From Nitrospira defluvii (lineage in GTDB: Bacteria; Nitrospirota; Nitrospiria; Nitrospirales; Nitrospiraceae): a stretch of 64,000 nt of DNA. The notes under the pieces were generated by a model. It was not told where the DNA came from and did not search any database. It saw only the letters and a list, made by a program, of their open reading frames with translations. The stretch spans positions 1 to 64,000 of the forward strand of contig WYAX01000016.1 of the NCBI GenBank assembly GCA_011525625.1. The letters are read 5' to 3'. Each line of letters opens with the position of its first letter. Positions within the stretch are counted from its first letter, which is position 1. Below are positions 16,532 through 25,012 of this stretch, in pieces. The position numbers and the translations under genes were made by a program.

Positions 16532-17996
16532 GTCAGGTGTTCGAAAAGGAATGGTCTATTTGGTCGGGGCAGGACCCGGCGATCCCGGACTTCTCACCGT
16601 CCGCGCACTGGAGCTGCTGCGTGACGCCGACGTCGTGGCCTACGACGCTTTGGTCTCGCCGGCCATCCTCTCGCTCGTCAGGCCGGAAGCTGAGCTTTTG
16701 CCCGTGGGCCGACGCCATGGCGCGGGAGAGACCTCCTATCGATTGCATCCGGAGGTGCTGGCTCGCGCCAAGGCAGGCCACACAGTCATTCGGTTGAAGG
16801 CGGGCGACCCGCTCATCTTTGGGCGCGGAGGGGAAGAAGCGGAAGAGCTGGCGGAAGCCGGCATTCTCTTTACGATCGTCCCTGGCGTGTCCGCGGCCCT
16901 TGGCGCCGCTGCCTATGCCGGTATCCCGCTCACCCATCGGCTGCATGCCTCCGATGTGACCTTCATGAGTGGCCACGATGTTGACGGGAGCCGTCACAGT
17001 CTCACCGACTGGTCCAAGGCTGCTACCGGCAAGGGTACCTTGGTGCTCTTCATGGCTGCCAGAAAACTCTCAGCGAATCTCCAACGCCTGATTCAGGCAG
17101 GCCGCTCCGCAGAGACCCCCGCGGCCTACATCGCCTCCGCCACCACTCCCGATCAGAAGGTCATTGTGGGTACGTTGGCGACTCTTCCGGAGAAGACACG
17201 AGATGTCGATCTCACCATTCCAGCTCTCGTCATTGTCGGCGACGTCGTTGGACTGCGTGCGCGGATTGCCTGGTTCGAGCGCCGCCCCCTGGCGGGTCGG
17301 CAACTGCTCGTTGCCCGCGCGCGCCCTGGTCGTTCTGTGATTGCGACGGAGCTCCGCGCGCTCGGAGCCGAGGTGTTGGAAATTCCTGAGGTCGAGGCGG
17401 TCTCCTTCAAGGGAGGGTCTTCCATCGCGACGGCCCTGGCGCGAATCCACGAATTCCGTGGCATCGTCTTCGGCTGTGCCGCCGGTGTCGATGCGGTGCT
17501 GGCACAGGCTCCCACCCTCAACCTGCCGGTCATTGCGGTTGGGGCCGCTGCTGCGCAGGCGTTGTCACGGCATGGCATCGCATCCGCTGTCACGCTACGA
17601 GGCGCCTGTCAGGAGGCGCTAGACGAACAGTCGGGTCTTTTTCAGAAGGGACCATTTCTTGTAGTGATGGCGGAGGACGGTCGCCCGAACTTACGCGACG
17701 CACTCACGAAGATCGGTGCGAAAGTCGAAGTGGTGGCTGCCTATCGCTATGTTCACCGGATGCCGACCCTGCCCTTGCCGCCGATCGATCTCGTAGTGCT
17801 GCCAAGTTCCTCGGCGGCCCACACAGTGCTCTCGAGCGCCATCGGCAAGGCCTTATGGGGCCTGCCGATGGCGGTGATCGGGCCGCAGACCGAAGCAGCG
17901 GCACGCCACTGCGGGGCGCAGTTTGTGGTTCGGGCGGAGGAAGACAGCATAGCATCGCTGGTGTCCCTCTCTGTTTCGATGGCGGGGACCCTATGA
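16521..17996 (+). CDS. cobA-hemD: Uroporphyrinogen-III C-methyltransferase / uroporphyrinogen-III synthase fusion
   Basis: 491 residues. Residues 11-260 are the SUMT methylase (VYLVGAGPGDPGLLTVRALE, VVAYDALVSP, LKAGDPLIFGRGGEE, VPGVSAALGAAAYAGIPLTHR) that makes precorrin-2. Residues 270-490 are a HemD-type synthase that closes uroporphyrinogen III, with low-conservation landmarks such as VVVLPSSSAAHTV. The GTG at 16521 follows AAGGAG at good spacing; ATG 16551 is the alternative. The fusion feeds both heme and corrin branches, but here it sits inside the B12 operon. Confidence 0.93.
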   Translation: MPTESGVRKGMVYLVGAGPGDPGLLTVRALELLRDADVVAYDALVSPAILSLVRPEAELLPVGRRHGAGETSYRLHPEVLARAKAGHTVIRLKAGDPLIFGRGGEEAEELAEAGILFTIVPGVSAALGAAAYAGIPLTHRLHASDVTFMSGHDVDGSRHSLTDWSKAATGKGTLVLFMAARKLSANLQRLIQAGRSAETPAAYIASATTPDQKVIVGTLATLPEKTRDVDLTIPALVIVGDVVGLRARIAWFERRPLAGRQLLVARARPGRSVIATELRALGAEVLEIPEVEAVSFKGGSSIATALARIHEFRGIVFGCAAGVDAVLAQAPTLNLPVIAVGAAAAQALSRHGIASAVTLRGACQEALDEQSGLFQKGPFLVVMAEDGRPNLRDALTKIGAKVEVVAAYRYVHRMPTLPLPPIDLVVLPSSSAAHTVLSSAIGKALWGLPMAVIGPQTEAAARHCGAQFVVRAEEDSIASLVSLSVSMAGTL

Positions 17997-18742
17997 CGGA
18001 TCATGCCTTTCCTGAAGCATGGCGCCGCGGCCTCTACGAGACAATTACGCGCCGCCGCGACATGCGGTCCTTTCTCCCCGATCCCATTCCGGACGAGACC
18101 CTGGCTCGTATCCTCCTGGCAGCGCATCAGGCCGGATCAGTCGGGCTCTCGCAACCCTGGAACTTTCTCGTGGTTGAGAATCGCGAGGTCCGCGGGCAAG
18201 TCCGTGCCCATGTCGAGGCGGAACGGCTGCGCGCCGCGGAGACGTTCGATCAGGAACGCCGCGAGCAGTATCTCTCCTTCAAGCTGGAAGGGATCCTTGA
18301 TGCGCCCCTCAATCTCTGCGTCACCTGCGACCAGGAGCGCTTCGGGCCGGCGGTGATCGGGCGAAACACGATTCCGGAAACCGCGGTCTATAGTACGTGC
18401 TGCGCCATCCAAAACCTCTGGTTGGCGGCGCGGGCAGAAGGGGTTGGCGTCGGGTGGGTGAGTATTATGGAGCCGGCGGTCCTTCGCACGATCCTTGGAA
18501 TTCCGAAACGGATCGTTCCGGTGGCCTACCTCTGCGTCGGGTTCGTGGAGAATTTTCCTGAGCGGCCAATTTTTGAGGGTAACGGCTGGTTGCCACGGCT
18601 GCCGCTTCATGAGTTGGTGTTTCATGACCGGTGGGACGAGCGGCCTAGGCCCGATCTCCTCCGCGCGCTTGAGACGAGCCGGATCGACGGAGAGCAAGCG
18701 ACACCCGCATCGATACACTCCGCTGAAGGCAGAGCCCAGTGA
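17993..18742 (+). CDS. bluB: 5,6-dimethylbenzimidazole synthase BluB
   Basis: A 249-residue nitroreductase-fold enzyme that uses O2 to break down reduced FMN into dimethylbenzimidazole, the lower ligand of B12. Diagnostic blocks: ITRRRDMRSFLPDPIP (flavin phosphate site), AAHQAGSVGLSQPWNFLVV, CVTCDQER, and GVGWVSIMEP. ATG 17993 overlaps the hemD stop. Its oxygen need is notable in an operon otherwise using the anaerobic ring route. Confidence 0.93.
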   Translation: MTDHAFPEAWRRGLYETITRRRDMRSFLPDPIPDETLARILLAAHQAGSVGLSQPWNFLVVENREVRGQVRAHVEAERLRAAETFDQERREQYLSFKLEGILDAPLNLCVTCDQERFGPAVIGRNTIPETAVYSTCCAIQNLWLAARAEGVGVGWVSIMEPAVLRTILGIPKRIVPVAYLCVGFVENFPERPIFEGNGWLPRLPLHELVFHDRWDERPRPDLLRALETSRIDGEQATPASIHSAEGRAQ

Positions 18743-18788
18743 CCTATCCGTTCGCATGTGCTGTTAAGGCTCAGCCGGAGATCGGCTC

Positions 18789-20165
18789 GTGACGATTCCA
18801 CGGCTGGTCATCGCCGGCACCGCTAGCAACGTCGGCAAGACGACCGTCATGGTCGGTCTCGTCCGGGCAATACGTGCGCTGGGGCTGCGAGTGGCCGTCT
18901 TCAAGTGCGGCCCCGATTACCTCGATCCGACGTATCACGTTCGCGCAGCCGACGCGCCTTGCCACAATCTCGACGGATGGATGATGGGGCGTGACGCGGT
19001 CCTCTCGACGTTCACGCGCGCGTCGCAAGGGGCTGACATCGCGCTGCTCGAAGGGGTGATGGGTCTGTTCGACGGTGCCTCACCGACGAGTGACGAAGGC
19101 TCGACCGCCGAGATTGCCAAGTGGCTCCACGCGCCGGTGTTGCTCGTCTGTGACACAGGTGGCATGGCCCGCAGCCTCGCGGCGCTTGCCCGCGGGTTTT
19201 CGACCTTCGACGCTGAGCTTCAGATCGCTGGCCTCGTTTGTAACCGAATTGGCAGTCGCGGACATCTGGATCTACTCCGCAAGGCCACGGGGGGCTTGCC
19301 TCCCGTCATGGGTGGGCTTCCCAAGGAAGCGGCCTCGGCCTTTGCGGACCGGCATCTTGGCCTGCACGGCGCAGACCGAGCGACGGTGCCGGAGGATGTC
19401 TTTGTGGCCTGGGGCGATCGGGTGAGCGAGTGGTGCGATGTCGAGGCGATCGTGGCGCTGGCGCGCGCCGCGCCGGCTCTTCCTGACATTCCTGCGATGG
19501 AACGGATTGTCGGGGAGGGGACTCGGTGCAAAATTGGTCTCGCCTTCGATGAGGCCTTCCACTTCTATTATGACGACAACCTCCGGCGTCTTGAAAGCCT
19601 CGGCGCAGAAATCGTGCGGTTCTCTCCCATTCGCGATGCGCACCTGCCTGACGTGGACGGTCTCTACTTCGGTGGCGGCTATCCAGAAGTCCATGCCGAA
19701 GTGCTGTCCCGGAACATCTCCATGCGCCACGATGTGGCGGCGTTTGCCGAGGCCCAAGGGCCTATCTACGGCGAATGTGGCGGCCTCATGTATCTATCCA
19801 GCGGTATCCGGACGGTCGATGGCGTTCTGCATGCCATGGTGGGGCTCATCCCCGGTGAAGCGGAGATGCGCGATCGCTTGCAGGCGCTCGGATACGTCGA
19901 GGTGGAAACGCAGCATGCCACGATGTTCGGTCCGTCCGGTCTGCGATTTCGAGGACATCAATTTCGCTATTCTGACTTTCGCCTTCCAGCTGAGGTTGAG
20001 TGCGTCTACCGCGTGCGCCGCCGCCGTGGAGGAGAGCTGTTCCAGGAGGGGTATCGTCAGGGCAATACGCTTGCGTCCTATGTGCATGCCCATTGGGCCT
20101 CGAATCCTCTCCTGGCTCAGGGTTTTGTGCAGGCCTGCGCGGGACATGGGAGGAGGGGCCAGTGA
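18789..20165 (+). CDS. cbiA: Cobyrinate a,c-diamide synthase CbiA
   Basis: It amidates the a and c side chains using glutamine and ATP. 458 residues: an N-terminal ATP-grasping DTBS-like domain with P-loop GTASNVGKTTVMVG and KCGPDYLDPTYH, EGVMGLFDGAS, then a C-terminal glutaminase with the nucleophile Cys in GPIYGECGGLMYLS. The start is GTG at 18789, 46 nt after bluB, the largest gap in the operon. Confidence 0.95.
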   Translation: MTIPRLVIAGTASNVGKTTVMVGLVRAIRALGLRVAVFKCGPDYLDPTYHVRAADAPCHNLDGWMMGRDAVLSTFTRASQGADIALLEGVMGLFDGASPTSDEGSTAEIAKWLHAPVLLVCDTGGMARSLAALARGFSTFDAELQIAGLVCNRIGSRGHLDLLRKATGGLPPVMGGLPKEAASAFADRHLGLHGADRATVPEDVFVAWGDRVSEWCDVEAIVALARAAPALPDIPAMERIVGEGTRCKIGLAFDEAFHFYYDDNLRRLESLGAEIVRFSPIRDAHLPDVDGLYFGGGYPEVHAEVLSRNISMRHDVAAFAEAQGPIYGECGGLMYLSSGIRTVDGVLHAMVGLIPGEAEMRDRLQALGYVEVETQHATMFGPSGLRFRGHQFRYSDFRLPAEVECVYRVRRRRGGELFQEGYRQGNTLASYVHAHWASNPLLAQGFVQACAGHGRRGQ

Positions 20166-21712
20166 GCGTTCTCGCTCCCACCATCATGGTCCAAGGCACT
20201 GCCTCGTCTGCGGGAAAGAGTCTCCTGGTCACCGCCCTCTGCCGGTTCTTCCGCCGCGAAGGACTTCGTGTCGCTCCCTTCAAGTCGCAAAACATGGCGC
20301 TCAACTCGGCCGTCACCGCCGACGGCCTCGAGATCGGGCGGGCGCAAGCGGTGCAGGCCGAGGCGTCCGGCATTCTCTCCTGTGTGGACATGAACCCGAT
20401 CCTGCTCAAGCCGGAGGGAGATCGACGAAGCCAAGTCGTGGTGCTTGGCAAGCCGATCGGCAGCATGACGGCGACCGAGTATTACGAATATAAGCCACGC
20501 CTCTCGACAGTAATTGAGGCATCACTGACTCGACTTCGAACGGACTATGACCTCGTCGTGATCGAGGGAGCAGGCAGCCCAGCCGAGATCAATTTGAAGT
20601 CTCGCGACATCGTCAACATGCATGTGGCCAAGTTGGCGGACGCGCCGGTGCTTCTCGTGGGGGACATCGACCGCGGCGGCGTCTTCGCTTTCTTTGTCGG
20701 GACGATGGAACTGCTTGAGCCCGACGAGCGGGCCAGGGTTGCGGCCTTCGTCGTGAATAAATTTCGCGGCGATCTTGCGTTGCTCACGCCGGGGCTCAGT
20801 TTTATTACCGAACGCACCGGCAAGCCCGTGCTGGGCGTCGTGCCCTACATCAAGGACCTCCGTATTGCGGACGAGGATTCCGTGTCGCTCGAAGAGCGGT
20901 TATCACGCCGCAGACCGTCCCGACAGGAACTCGAGATCGTGGTAGTGCGATTGCCGCGCATCTCCAACTACGACGATGTTGAGGCGTTGGAGCATGAGGC
21001 CGGTGTCGTGGTGCGATTCGTTGAGCAGCCTGACGAGGTAGAGGGCGCCGATCTCGTGATCCTGCCTGGTTCGAAGAACACGGTGGCCGATCTTGCCTGG
21101 CTCCGAGCAAGTGGCATCGCCGGCGCGATCGAGGCACGAGCCCGTGAGGGCCAGCCGGTGTTAGGCATGTGCGGTGGGTGCCAAATGCTCGGTGAGGTCA
21201 TCGACGATCCCCAGGGGGTGGAATCTACTGAAGCCCAGGTGCGCGGGTTGGGAATTCTTGCCCTACGGACGCACTTCGAGCGGGAGAAAATGACGGCACA
21301 GGTTCTGGCCCGCGTGTTGCGCCCCTCGTTCCTCACCGATGGTGCGGCTCTCGAAGAGGAGGTCAGGGGGTATGAAATCCATATGGGGATGGTGGAGCCA
21401 AAGAACCGGCAGGCGAGCCCCTTCGAGATTCGGTCGCGGAACGGGCGAACGGAGGTGCGGAGCGACGGAGCCATTAGCAGCGACGGGATGGTGGTAGGCA
21501 CCATGTTGCATGGCCTGTTCGAGAATGAGGTGATCAGGGCGCGGACTCTTTCCTTCCTGCGTCGGCGCAAGGGGCTTTCGGAACCAGCTTCAATTCAGCG
21601 CATCCCTTCGAAGCAGGCGGAGTACGACCGGTTGGAAGCAGTGGTTCGCGCGCACATCGATTGCGAGCTGCTCTGGCGTCTCACCGGCCTCTGCTCGGTT
21701 TCTCCACGGTGA
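20162..21712 (+). CDS. cbiP: Cobyric acid synthase CbiP/CobQ
   Basis: It amidates side chains b, d, e and g. 516 residues from GTG at 20162, which overlaps the cbiA stop. The ATPase half has QGTASSAGKSLLVTAL and FKSQNMALNS. The glutaminase half has LGMCGGCQMLGE with its nucleophilic Cys, and a late His in GTMLHGLFEN. An upstream in-frame extension lies inside cbiA coding DNA and is rejected. Confidence 0.95.
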   Translation: MSVLAPTIMVQGTASSAGKSLLVTALCRFFRREGLRVAPFKSQNMALNSAVTADGLEIGRAQAVQAEASGILSCVDMNPILLKPEGDRRSQVVVLGKPIGSMTATEYYEYKPRLSTVIEASLTRLRTDYDLVVIEGAGSPAEINLKSRDIVNMHVAKLADAPVLLVGDIDRGGVFAFFVGTMELLEPDERARVAAFVVNKFRGDLALLTPGLSFITERTGKPVLGVVPYIKDLRIADEDSVSLEERLSRRRPSRQELEIVVVRLPRISNYDDVEALEHEAGVVVRFVEQPDEVEGADLVILPGSKNTVADLAWLRASGIAGAIEARAREGQPVLGMCGGCQMLGEVIDDPQGVESTEAQVRGLGILALRTHFEREKMTAQVLARVLRPSFLTDGAALEEEVRGYEIHMGMVEPKNRQASPFEIRSRNGRTEVRSDGAISSDGMVVGTMLHGLFENEVIRARTLSFLRRRKGLSEPASIQRIPSKQAEYDRLEAVVRAHIDCELLWRLTGLCSVSPR

Positions 21713-21762
21713 ACGATGCGTCATGATTTTCGGTGTGAGAGCCACGATCCACAAGGGTGTCT

Positions 21763-22563
21763 ATGAATCCAGTTGACGGCAGTCTCTGGCCCTTACTCGG
21801 TCTCGCCTGTGCATTGGGGCTAAGCCATGGAGCCGATCCGGACCATCTTACCGCCATCGACGGCATGACGAGGGCGTCGGTGGATCGGCATCCAAGAATG
21901 AGCCGGTGGGTGGGAACGTGGTTCGCGTTCGGTCACGCGCTCTCAGTCCTGATGACTGCGGCATTGATCGCACTGGCGGCAGAGTACCTGCAATCGTTCA
22001 GCAACTCTGTGCTGCAGGTCAGCGGGGTGTTGTCGGCCCTCCTCTTGTTCGCCATCGGGACGTTGAATCTCGCGCGGCTGGTCACGCTGCCGGCTAGAGC
22101 CGCAGCTCCGAGCAGCGGCGTCATCGGCCATCTCTTGCCCAGGCAGATGCTCAATATCACGCATCCGATGAGCGCTGTGCCGATCGGCGCCTTATTCGGG
22201 CTGGGGTTTGAAACAGCCAGTCAGATGTCAGCCTGGGCATTGGCTGGAACGATGGGCTATGGCCTGCTGGGAGCGCTCCTCATTGGAGTGGCATTCAGCC
22301 TGGGGATGGTCGTCACCGATTCAATCAATGGACTCGTCGTGCGTCGGATGTATCTGGCTGCGACCACGATGGCCATCCAGGGTAATCGCATGATGACGCT
22401 GACCGTCGTGGGATTGGCCTACGTCGTCGGGATCATCAAATTGCTCCAGCCTACCTCGTTTGCGTTGCCGATCAGCGACATGGGTCTCACGATCATGGTG
22501 CTCGGGGCGGTGCTGTTGGCGTTTATGACAGCTCTGATCAAAGCCAAGTGCCGGGTGGCGTAA
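21763..22563 (+). CDS. NiCoT-type nickel/cobalt transporter
   Basis: A 266-residue inner-membrane protein with about seven hydrophobic helices. The family signature in helix II appears as LSHGADPDHLTAIDG (H-x4-DH metal site), and the second conserved block as LFGLGFETAS. By context it imports cobalt for the operon that ends 50 nt upstream; Ni2+ is also possible for this family. ATG 21763 follows AAGGG; a GTG six bases earlier is possible. Confidence 0.85.
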   Translation: MNPVDGSLWPLLGLACALGLSHGADPDHLTAIDGMTRASVDRHPRMSRWVGTWFAFGHALSVLMTAALIALAAEYLQSFSNSVLQVSGVLSALLLFAIGTLNLARLVTLPARAAAPSSGVIGHLLPRQMLNITHPMSAVPIGALFGLGFETASQMSAWALAGTMGYGLLGALLIGVAFSLGMVVTDSINGLVVRRMYLAATTMAIQGNRMMTLTVVGLAYVVGIIKLLQPTSFALPISDMGLTIMVLGAVLLAFMTALIKAKCRVA

Positions 22564-22599
22564 CAGAAGGGAGGCCTACTAGAGCAGTAAATTTTCCAA

Positions 22600-22765
22600 T
22601 CCAATGAATCGATAGCCCATGTACCCCAAGGGAAGCGCGGTATAAGCCGCCACTGGTCCGCAACTGTGATCGGGGACGAAATCTGCAATCGACCACTGTC
22701 CGCAAGGATGGGAAGGCGCAGAGAGTAGGACGAGCCGAGAGTCAGGAGACCTTGGTACATGGAGA
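22600..22765 (+). promoter_or_regulatory. Second cobalamin riboswitch, ahead of the TonB receptor
   Basis: The leader shows AAGGGAAGCGCGGT, CCGCCACTGGTCCGCAACTGTG, and the B12 box as GAGAGTCAGGAGACC near 22736-22750. It is a separate aptamer from the one at 6.6 kb and is smaller. It lies about 40 nt before the receptor gene, so uptake and possibly the downstream cobO should be repressed when cobalamin is abundant. Ends are estimated. Confidence 0.9.
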
Positions 22766-22783
22766 CTCCACGTACCCCCTTTC
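22754..22783 (+). terminator. Expression-platform hairpin of the second riboswitch
   Basis: GGTAC at 22754-22758 pairs with GTACC at 22772-22776, extended by TGGA/TCCA after one mismatch, and is followed by CCCCTTT. Placed directly after the B12 box, it could act as a conditional terminator. The T tract is short, so control at translation is also possible. Confidence 0.4.
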
Positions 22784-22803
22784 GTGATTGAAGGAGGAGC
22801 AAT

Positions 22804-24999
22804 ATGCTTCGCAGTCTTGTCATGGCCTCAGGAATTGTGCTGTGTCTCATGCCACTGAATCTTTTTGCCAAAGAAGGTGAAGAGGAAGAGGTAGAAGTTC
22901 AAACCATCACCGTCATCGGGCAGCCAGTCGAGCGCCAGGGGACAGGGACGCTGAATCTGGACAGTCCGAGTACGACGTCAAGCCGCTTGGGTCTGACTCT
23001 GCGTCAGATTCCCGCCAGTATTGAGGTGATCGGCCAACAGACCATTCAGGAACGCGGGTTTCGGTCGATCTCGGAAGCGATCCAAAGCGCGACAGGGGTG
23101 ACGGTAGGGGACTCCCCCGGCAATCCCACGAACTTTTCCATGCGGGGATTCACGAATAACCAGATTCGACTGCTGTACGACGGCCTGGTGATTGGCCCGG
23201 CCAGTATGACCTCTCGCCCGCGTGACACCTGGAACCTGGATCGCGTCGAGATCCTAAAGGGGCCCGCATCCGTGCTCTACGGGGAAGGGGCCGTGGCCGG
23301 GGCGATCAATTTCGTGACCAAGCGACCGGTCCGTGAATTACAGGGAACGGAGACGTTTCTCTCGTATGGCAGCTTCAATACCATTAGGGCGGGTGTCGGC
23401 AGCGGGGACATGCTCGGCACGGACAAACTGCATTATCGGGTGGATCTGAGTTATCAGAACTCCGACAACTTTATGGGCGTGCAGCGGGCGCCCTATACCT
23501 ATTGGAATTGGACGAGCGCCCTCCTCTATGACATGACCTCTCGGCTGAGCTTTGAAGTGTCCTTCGATCTCACAGTCGATCGCAGCAAACCGTACTTTGG
23601 CACGCCGCTGGTTCCCTCGTCGTTCGCCAGTCAAGGCTTCAGCGGAGTTGTGAGCACGCTAGATGGGCGCACCGTGGATGCGCGGATGCTCCGGCAGAAC
23701 TACAATACGCAGGACAGCGACATGAGCGCGTTGACGACCTGGACGAAGTTCAAAACTACCTGGAAACCGACCGACCTGATCGAAGTTCGTAACCAAGCCT
23801 ATTACTACACGGCTAAGCGAGACTGGCAGAATGCAGAGACGTACACCTTCAACGTGGGTACGCAACTCATCGATCGCGACCGGTTTTTCGTCCAACATAA
23901 CCAGTCTATTATCGGCGACCGATTGGAGTTTCAAGTCAATAAACCCATCGCGTCGTTCAAGAATCGCTTTGTGACGGGGTTGGACTTCAGCCATCTCGAC
24001 TTCACGCGTCCGAGTTTCTTTAGTGGAGCGGGTGGGAGCGTGGATCCCTTCGGTCCTGTCGCCGGACTGTTCGGGCCGATTATCCCGGCAACCCAAAAAA
24101 CACAGATCACGACGACGGCGGGCTTCGCCGAGGATCAGCTCAGTCTGACGGATCAGCTTAAGCTCGTGGCAGGATTCCGGCACGATCATATCGATCTGGA
24201 GCGTCAACTGTTCAACGCCGCCGGCGTCTTCAATACGACGAGCAGTTTTTCGCGGGACTTCAATCCCACCACCTGGCGCGCCGGTGTAGTGTATGACGTG
24301 CTGCCGCAAGTCACTCTTTACGGGCAATACGCGACGGCCGCCGATCCGGTCGGGACGAACATTTTCATTGTTCGTGCCGCAGAGAACGTCAATCTTGCCA
24401 CGGGAGCCCAGTGGGAAGTAGGGGCCAAGGGAGACTTGTGGAACAAGCGTGCGGAGTGGACGGTCGCGTACTTTGATATTTTCCGGAAAAACATCCTGAC
24501 GCAAACTTCGCTGACGGAGGCAGTCAACGTCGGCCGACAGTCCTCTAAAGGCGTCGAACTGGCGATCGGTGTTCGTCCAACTGATGCATTGCGGGTACAG
24601 GGCAATCTGACATTCTTATCTGCCAGATTTGACGACTTCGCCGAACTCACAGGTGGCAATCTGGTCTCCCGGAACGGCAATCGCCCATTTAATGTGCCCC
24701 AGGCGATGGCCAACATGTGGTCGATCTACCGACTTCCAACGGCGGTGCCGGTTGATCTCGGCGCTGCCCTGCGCTACGTGGGAGATCGTTACAACGACGC
24801 GGCGAATGCTGTGAGGATGCATGCCTACATGACGGCCGATGCTTGGCTCACAGTGCCGTACAAGAATCTGTGGTTCACGTTGCGTGGCCGCAACCTATTT
24901 GACAAGACCCATGCAATCTGGGGAGACAACTTCTATCCCGATCAGGTGTTGATCGGATCTCCCCGCACAGTCGAAGTAGCCATGATGGCGCGATTCTAA
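22804..24999 (+). CDS. TonB-dependent outer-membrane receptor under cobalamin control
   Basis: A 731-residue receptor. Signal peptide 1-22 (ends LNLFAK), plug domain about 55-190 (TLRQIPASIEVIGQQTIQ, FSMRGFTNNQI, VEILKGPASVLYGEGAVAGAIN), 22-strand barrel to the terminal VEVAMMARF with C-terminal Phe. The best overall resemblance is to the siderophore-receptor subclass, but the riboswitch and flanking cob genes point to import of corrinoids or a cobalt complex. AAGGAGGAG precedes ATG 22804. Confidence 0.88.
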   Translation: MLRSLVMASGIVLCLMPLNLFAKEGEEEEVEVQTITVIGQPVERQGTGTLNLDSPSTTSSRLGLTLRQIPASIEVIGQQTIQERGFRSISEAIQSATGVTVGDSPGNPTNFSMRGFTNNQIRLLYDGLVIGPASMTSRPRDTWNLDRVEILKGPASVLYGEGAVAGAINFVTKRPVRELQGTETFLSYGSFNTIRAGVGSGDMLGTDKLHYRVDLSYQNSDNFMGVQRAPYTYWNWTSALLYDMTSRLSFEVSFDLTVDRSKPYFGTPLVPSSFASQGFSGVVSTLDGRTVDARMLRQNYNTQDSDMSALTTWTKFKTTWKPTDLIEVRNQAYYYTAKRDWQNAETYTFNVGTQLIDRDRFFVQHNQSIIGDRLEFQVNKPIASFKNRFVTGLDFSHLDFTRPSFFSGAGGSVDPFGPVAGLFGPIIPATQKTQITTTAGFAEDQLSLTDQLKLVAGFRHDHIDLERQLFNAAGVFNTTSSFSRDFNPTTWRAGVVYDVLPQVTLYGQYATAADPVGTNIFIVRAAENVNLATGAQWEVGAKGDLWNKRAEWTVAYFDIFRKNILTQTSLTEAVNVGRQSSKGVELAIGVRPTDALRVQGNLTFLSARFDDFAELTGGNLVSRNGNRPFNVPQAMANMWSIYRLPTAVPVDLGAALRYVGDRYNDAANAVRMHAYMTADAWLTVPYKNLWFTLRGRNLFDKTHAIWGDNFYPDQVLIGSPRTVEVAMMARF

Positions 25000-25012
25000 A
25001 GGCGAGGTACAA

